Positions 59,127 through 64,000 of a stretch of 64,000 bases of DNA are shown here, piece after piece. The stretch spans positions 2,728,001 through 2,792,000 of the forward strand of contig NZ_CP039292.1 of the NCBI RefSeq assembly GCF_004798665.1, written 5' to 3'. The DNA is from Actinomyces procaprae. Its GTDB lineage: Bacteria; Actinomycetota; Actinomycetes; Actinomycetales; Actinomycetaceae. The notes beneath the pieces were generated by a model, which saw nothing but the letters and a program-made list of their open reading frames with translations, had not been told where the DNA came from and did no database searches. The position numbers and the translations under genes are program-made. Position 1 is the stretch's first letter, and each line of letters opens with the position of its first letter.

Positions 59127-61835
59127 TCAGTACTCCAGGGGAGCGGACGGCTTATGCGGCGTCGGCTCCGGGACCGGAGCCTGCCCGGAGGCCGAGGGCC
59201 CGGGCACGTCGTATGCGGGCTCGTCCAGCCGGAAGCCGCTTCCGGTTCCGACCGCGCTCGGGAACACGAGCTCGGTCGAGGGAAGCGGGTCCGTGGACGC
59301 GGCCAGCACCATGGTCTCGCTCAGCCCGCGTGCGGACTGCGCGAACCAGTGGCGGTCCGGGCTGGTCAGCGACCGCCCGGTGGCGCGGGCCGCCGGGCCC
59401 AGTACCTGCGCGATCACCGGGTGCGCAACCGGAACCGACAGGTCCCGGCGGTAGTCCGCCAAGCCGCGGCGCTCGCCGTCGGAGGTCATCACGGCGAGCT
59501 CCAGCTGCGGACCGGAGGAGCCGGCGAGCAGGTCCAGGCAGGCCCGCCACTTGTCCTGACCGGCGGATGAGCGCACGCCGTCGCGCACCACCGCCTGCTC
59601 CCAGTTGGCCAGTGCGGAGCCGTCGTGCCCCGGCTCGTTCAGCAGGTTCAGGTGGCCGGCGTTATAGGCGCTCCGCTGCTCCGCCGTCAGATCGTCGGCC
59701 ACGCCCGACTCGAAGGCGTCCCACGCCTCGGACAGCCAGCCCACGGTGAAGACCCGCCTGCGCATCTCGGCGGCCACATCGGCCGCGTGCCGCTGCTCCA
59801 CCTCGACCGTCGTGTACTGCAACGGCTCCGGGGGGACGGCGACGGGACTGTGCGGCTCGGCGACGACCTGACGCTCGCCCAGGGGGTCGGCCAGGAACTC
59901 GGTGACGATCGCCGCCCACCGGTTGAACTGCGCGTAGGCCTCCCCGATGGCGGACAGGTCCTCGATCGCCATGCGGAGATTGGTTGCCAGCTCGGGCAGG
60001 TGCTCCCGCCGTGACTCGGTGAGGAACATGAGCCGGAAGACCTCCCGCTGGCGTACGGCGAAGGTCACCACAGAGGCGATCAGCCAGACGACCAGGGCGA
60101 CGGCGGCCACCACCGCAAGCGCCGCCCAGTCCATGCGCCCCATCACGGTAAGTACCAGTGGCACCGCGATTGCGACCGCGAGCACCGCCAGCAGGATCCT
60201 CAGGATCCGCGCCAGGACTCGCTGCTCGCGCTCAATCGCGGGCCCGAAGTCCTGCGCCTGGAGTTCATCCAGCTTGGCCTGCAGGTCCCGGATGTCGTCC
60301 CTGGCCGAGTCCCACTGACGTGCGATGGCCCGGCCGATCAGCGGCACGAAGCGCGTTCCGTTGCGAGCGCGCCAGGCGTCGATCTGCTGCAGGTACTGCT
60401 GGGCGAGTGCGGCGCGCGGCCCCTTGGTATCGACTTCTCGACGCAGCACCCGGCCCACGCGCTGAGTCTCCAGCTCGTCCCAGGAGTGAAGCACGGTGCC
60501 GGCGGGCAGCGAGCCGACGGCCTGATCCAGCCGGAGACGGCCCTCCCCCTCGCTCCCGGTCGCAATCGCGTCGCGCTCCGGCACGTAGCCCTCGTAGGCC
60601 TCCAGGTGCAGCTCCTCACAGCCGGATCCGTCCAGCAGGGCGCGCGCACCGCTGACGAGGTCATGCCACAGCCCGCCGAAGTCACGTGCTGCGGCCTGCG
60701 GCGCACGGGGGAACTCCTCGGGCAGTGAGGCGCTGGCCCGGGCCGCGGCGCGGGACAGCTCCTGCCAGCTCGCCGGCACTCCACTGGCGTCCACCCCGCC
60801 GACGACGACGCGTACGGGCGAGTCGGGTCCGAAGACTGCCGCCGAGACGGAGCCGGCGATACCCGCCTTGATCCCGACGATCTGCTTGCGCAGCCAGTCC
60901 CCCGGAGCGCCCGCGAGCGCCTTGAGCAGGAATGCGAAGAACATCTTCACCAGCGCCCACGCCCCCATGGACCGCTGCGCCGGCGCCGCGGCCGGCTTCG
61001 CCGCCGGGCGGCGCAGGTGGCCGCGGTGACGCCGCTCCCAGGCGACGGCGGCCTGTACCACTCGCCCCCCGGGATCGGGGAAGGCCGAGACCGGCACGCC
61101 GGTGTCGGAGCGGACCGGCTGCGGGTAGCGCGCCCCGATGGAGGTGACTTGGGCCCGCAATGACTGCTCGACCGCCTGCGCATCGGTGACCCGCACGAAG
61201 GTGCGGGTGACCTTGACGTAGTCGGAGGTGGATGCGCGCTGGCCGTCTTCGGGGGCCGCGCTGACCGCGCCCGTGATCCCGCCCTGCACGGCCAGGCCCA
61301 CGGCGGCGGATCCGGGAATCAGCTCCGGGGTCAGCCACCAGCCGGAGACGGTGAAGGCCGGATCGGCCGAGGCCTCGGGCGACAGCATCACGTTGTGCCA
61401 GCCCTGGTGCCCCAGCTCACCGGGAATGGGCTCGGCGGACCAGGGCACCAGCACCCGCACGCACTCGCGGCGAGCCCGCCCGGGTATGCCCAGCCCCTGG
61501 AAGTGGAGCTCCGCAATGGCGGACAGGGCGTCACGCGCCTCATGCCCGACGGGGACTACGACTACCAGCCGCACGGTCTCGACCGCGTGCCGATTCACGG
61601 CCCGGGAGAAGCGCTGGGTCGACACCCGGCCCTGGTCCACCGTGAGCATCAGCGGATCTCGTTGTGCGGGATCCGCGGCCGGGTCGGGCGGCGACTCGAT
61701 CCAGTGGAAGGGTGCCAGCAGCCCGGCGGCGGACAGGTCCGTCAGGGCTCCGAGCAGCGGCCGCTGGCTCTTCGGGGCGATGTAGACGGTTACCGCGTTC
61801 CCGGGCGTCTTGTCTGCGGTAGGCACGGTGACCAT
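59127..61835 (-). CDS. Two-helix membrane protein of the GTPase cluster
   Basis: No known enzyme motif is recognised in the 902 residues. The N-terminal 290 residues look globular (VRLVVVVPVGHEARDALSAI). An amphipathic/hydrophobic stretch lies at 293-308, a coiled coil at about 507-540, and two membrane helices at 543-565 and 569-593; the rest is soluble and partly helical, ending in a Pro-rich tail PLEY. The hairpin in the middle suggests anchoring of the complex to the membrane. ATG 61833-61835 is preceded by GGAG that lies inside the end of the upstream gene. Confidence 0.62.
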   Translation of the reverse strand: MVTVPTADKTPGNAVTVYIAPKSQRPLLGALTDLSAAGLLAPFHWIESPPDPAADPAQRDPLMLTVDQGRVSTQRFSRAVNRHAVETVRLVVVVPVGHEARDALSAIAELHFQGLGIPGRARRECVRVLVPWSAEPIPGELGHQGWHNVMLSPEASADPAFTVSGWWLTPELIPGSAAVGLAVQGGITGAVSAAPEDGQRASTSDYVKVTRTFVRVTDAQAVEQSLRAQVTSIGARYPQPVRSDTGVPVSAFPDPGGRVVQAAVAWERRHRGHLRRPAAKPAAAPAQRSMGAWALVKMFFAFLLKALAGAPGDWLRKQIVGIKAGIAGSVSAAVFGPDSPVRVVVGGVDASGVPASWQELSRAAARASASLPEEFPRAPQAAARDFGGLWHDLVSGARALLDGSGCEELHLEAYEGYVPERDAIATGSEGEGRLRLDQAVGSLPAGTVLHSWDELETQRVGRVLRREVDTKGPRAALAQQYLQQIDAWRARNGTRFVPLIGRAIARQWDSARDDIRDLQAKLDELQAQDFGPAIEREQRVLARILRILLAVLAVAIAVPLVLTVMGRMDWAALAVVAAVALVVWLIASVVTFAVRQREVFRLMFLTESRREHLPELATNLRMAIEDLSAIGEAYAQFNRWAAIVTEFLADPLGERQVVAEPHSPVAVPPEPLQYTTVEVEQRHAADVAAEMRRRVFTVGWLSEAWDAFESGVADDLTAEQRSAYNAGHLNLLNEPGHDGSALANWEQAVVRDGVRSSAGQDKWRACLDLLAGSSGPQLELAVMTSDGERRGLADYRRDLSVPVAHPVIAQVLGPAARATGRSLTSPDRHWFAQSARGLSETMVLAASTDPLPSTELVFPSAVGTGSGFRLDEPAYDVPGPSASGQAPVPEPTPHKPSAPLEY

Positions 61836-61837
61836 GC

Positions 61838-64000
61838 TCAGTACTCCAGCCCGTCCGTCACTGCCCGGGTGCCGCCGACGGCGTCGACGGGCGCCACCTG
61901 CGCCAGGTCTTCTCGGACCGCGCGCAGCTCGGCGCTCATCTCCGCCGCCAGGTCGACGCTCAGCGGCGTGGTCTCCACCAGTTCACGGCGGTGGAAGTTG
62001 GTCCAGTGCCCGGGTGCGTCCGCCTTGCCCTCCCCGGGAAGGTAGTTCTGGTCGAGATCCGCCAAGATCGCGTCGCAGTAGGCCAGCAGCCTCTCCCGGC
62101 GCTCTTCGGCACTGCGCGCATCCTCCAGGTCGACTCCCGGGGTGAGGCCGTCAACGGCCCCCCGACCGAGCAGTTCGGCCAGCATGCTCTGCACGGGAGT
62201 GTCCCTGCCGAAGGCCTCCTGGTGCTGGTTGGCGCCGTCGTCGGCCCAGCGGCGCAGCACGCTCCAGGGCCGGAACACCTCCAGGCCGTCGCGGCCGATC
62301 CGCAGGTAGGCCAGCAGGGTGGACTCCAGAATCGCCGGCAGCCAGGCATTCGGGGCGATCATCCGGGACGGCGGGGTCAGCATGGGCGCGGGGAAGGCGA
62401 CCCACTCGCCCTCAGCACGGTCCCACACCCGGACCGGCCGGGTATCGGTGGCGGTGCGCCAGGGGTCCCGGTCGATTCCTCCGGCCAGTGTCGCCGCCCA
62501 CCATCCGCGGATGATGGCGCGGCGCTCGTCGTCGCCCATCGGCACGCCGCCGGGCAGCGGGCGCGCGCGCCGGAACTGCCAGAAGGACTCGCGCCCGCCG
62601 GCCGATCCGGAGACGGCGTCCCACCGGTCCGCCACGGACTTGAGCAGTCCCGAGTACGCGGCCGGCAGGGTGCGCGGGTAGGAGCCGAACACATCGACCC
62701 GCGCCACGTCGTCGTCCCCCAGGCGCAGCTGGGCGTTCTTGACCACCAGGTCCGTGGCGAAGGAGGTGTTGTGCCCGAGGTAGTCGAGGAAGTCGTCGGC
62801 GACTTGGTGGTTGCGGAAGGGAATCGTCGAGAAGGTGAAGGACAGGCGGGGCGGCTGGCCGTCGTGCAGCCGGGCGTAGACCTGCGGGTCGATCTCCACC
62901 AGCGGGCGCGCCATCTCCAGGGTCCGCCGCAACCCCGCCAGTACGGCGGCGGAGCGCTCGGAACGAGCGTGCTCCCCCACCGAGTCGTCGTTGAGGTAGC
63001 CGCGCAGCGACTGCGAGGTGAACTGCTCGAAGGCCTCGCCGCGGCGGGCGACGAAGGCCCGCGCCCGCTCGAGCAGCACTCCGGGCTGTAGCCGCACCGT
63101 GGCGCGCGCCGGGGTGGGCACCTCGCCCTGAGCGGCCAGCTGAAGCCCCCGCGGCACCCAGCCGGAGGTGCTCAGCAGGTCATCGGGAGCGGGATCGCCG
63201 GCCCCCTGCGCCCAGCGGCCGGTAACCACGGCCCTGACCACCGCCATGTACGGGTTGTCCGAGTCGCCCGGGGCGGCATCACGCACGTGCTCGGAGAAGT
63301 AGGCGGGATAGTCATTGACATCCAGGAGGACGACCTCGTTGTGGGCCGTCGAGAACCTGGCGGGAACCACGGCCGTCCGCTCCTGGCCCTCCGGCGCCTC
63401 CTCGGGCCAGGCGGCGTACAAGTCGGTGGCCACGTCGGCCACGCCGACGGCGTTGTGCCGGTCGCTGCGCGCGGCCTCCAGTACCCGGCGGGCGTCGTTC
63501 AGCGCCGTCTCAAGCGGCGCGACCACCGAGTCGGCCATGTCCCGCAGCGCGGGCGCCAGGTACACGGCCGTGGTGCAGCCCACCCACTGCGCGAGCCGCC
63601 TGACCAGGGAAGCACGCAGCTGGTTCATGACCTCCTGCTGCGCCTGCGACGACAAGGACCCCTTGTGGCTCATGGATGCCAGCTGCTGGGACAGCTCCCG
63701 GGGCAGGCCCAGCGGAGTGTCCGGGCGCTGCGTCACCGCGCCGGCCAGGCGCTCCGCGAGGCTGAGCAGCTCGCCGCCAGGACGCCGCAGATGGTCCAGC
63801 ACCGTAAGCGCGTAGGGAAGACCGAACTCGGAGATGTTGAGGCGGACCGTGTCCGCCAGCCGGGCGGCGATCTCCTCGGCGCGTGCGCGCGCCAGGTCCC
63901 GCGCGATGGCCTCCAGCTGTGCGGAGACCGCCGGGGTCTGGCCGCGCAGCCAGTCGCTGAGCGCATCGGCCAGTGCGGCGGCGGTCACGCCGTCGCCGAG
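61838..64000 (-). CDS. Large protein of the GTPase cluster, tubulin-like candidate (5' end outside window)
   Basis: The frame is open from the right edge (LGDGVTAAALADALSDWL) to the stop, 720 residues; the true start lies beyond the window. No catalytic motif is seen in this part. Segments such as RLSFTFSTIPF, ARVDVFGSYPRTLPAAYSGL and GWWAATLAGG, and the company of a GAP1/vWA/GTPase set, fit the C-terminal part of the tubulin-like (Tubulin_2) proteins seen in related clusters; the GTP-binding N-terminus would be outside. It ends TDGLEY, like the downstream neighbour. The call is mainly from context. Confidence 0.45.
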   Translation of the reverse strand, partial: LGDGVTAAALADALSDWLRGQTPAVSAQLEAIARDLARARAEEIAARLADTVRLNISEFGLPYALTVLDHLRRPGGELLSLAERLAGAVTQRPDTPLGLPRELSQQLASMSHKGSLSSQAQQEVMNQLRASLVRRLAQWVGCTTAVYLAPALRDMADSVVAPLETALNDARRVLEAARSDRHNAVGVADVATDLYAAWPEEAPEGQERTAVVPARFSTAHNEVVLLDVNDYPAYFSEHVRDAAPGDSDNPYMAVVRAVVTGRWAQGAGDPAPDDLLSTSGWVPRGLQLAAQGEVPTPARATVRLQPGVLLERARAFVARRGEAFEQFTSQSLRGYLNDDSVGEHARSERSAAVLAGLRRTLEMARPLVEIDPQVYARLHDGQPPRLSFTFSTIPFRNHQVADDFLDYLGHNTSFATDLVVKNAQLRLGDDDVARVDVFGSYPRTLPAAYSGLLKSVADRWDAVSGSAGGRESFWQFRRARPLPGGVPMGDDERRAIIRGWWAATLAGGIDRDPWRTATDTRPVRVWDRAEGEWVAFPAPMLTPPSRMIAPNAWLPAILESTLLAYLRIGRDGLEVFRPWSVLRRWADDGANQHQEAFGRDTPVQSMLAELLGRGAVDGLTPGVDLEDARSAEERRERLLAYCDAILADLDQNYLPGEGKADAPGHWTNFHRRELVETTPLSVDLAAEMSAELRAVREDLAQVAPVDAVGGTRAVTDGLEY

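Overview
The window is high-GC DNA from an actinobacterium, most likely Actinomyces or a close relative in the Actinomycetaceae (inferred from gene content and order, codon use, frequent GTG starts, a zinc-type uS14, a TTGACC-N17-TAGGGT promoter and a DrrAB-type exporter). Almost all core genes lie on the minus strand, so transcription runs from high to low coordinates.

Core blocks, in order of transcription: the str operon rpsL-rpsG-fusA-tuf (46.2-50.7 kb); the S10 operon rpsJ to rpsQ (40.5-45.8 kb); the spc operon rplN to rplO (34.4-38.7 kb); secY-adk-map (31.2-34.0 kb); infA-rpmJ-rpsM-rpsK-rpoA-rplQ (27.5-30.8 kb); truA, rplM-rpsI, glmM (21.8-25.6 kb); and glmS-nnr-alr-tsaE-tsaB-rimI (0.5-7.6 kb), ending at a partial sdhC. 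Together they build ribosomes, RNA polymerase alpha, translation factors, the Sec channel, amino-sugar and D-alanine precursors for the wall, and the t6A tRNA modification.

Accessory genes sit at the seams between these blocks. (1) Between coaA and glmM is about 13 kb holding a pair of PH-like membrane proteins (one broken by a 53-bp tandem duplication), an HxlR regulator with an F420/NADP-type reductase, a two-gene proton-translocating transhydrogenase (pntAB), a DrrAB-like ABC exporter and a 1083-residue SARP/AfsR-type regulator. (2) Between rplQ and truA are a ROK-family sugar kinase and a decayed ABC-transporter fusion. (3) Exactly at the S10/spc boundary is a plus-strand gene for a Tat-exported protein with five 52-residue repeats, almost identical at the DNA level, and a CHAP-like cysteine hydrolase domain.

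Upstream of the str operon (51.1-64.0 kb) is a compact minus-strand cluster of seven genes: a tubulin-like-protein candidate (cut by the right edge), a two-helix membrane protein, a beta-sandwich protein, a GAP1-like protein, a vWA protein, a zinc-ribbon GTPase resembling the double-GTPase family, and a small three-helix membrane protein. This is the best candidate for a poorly described system.

Three intergenic tandem-repeat arrays (19-, 20- and 23-bp periods) lie next to the 3' ends of operons; two of them are two-handed, with units facing each other. Strong hairpin terminators separate most blocks. I saw no tRNA, rRNA, CRISPR array or intact insertion sequence.
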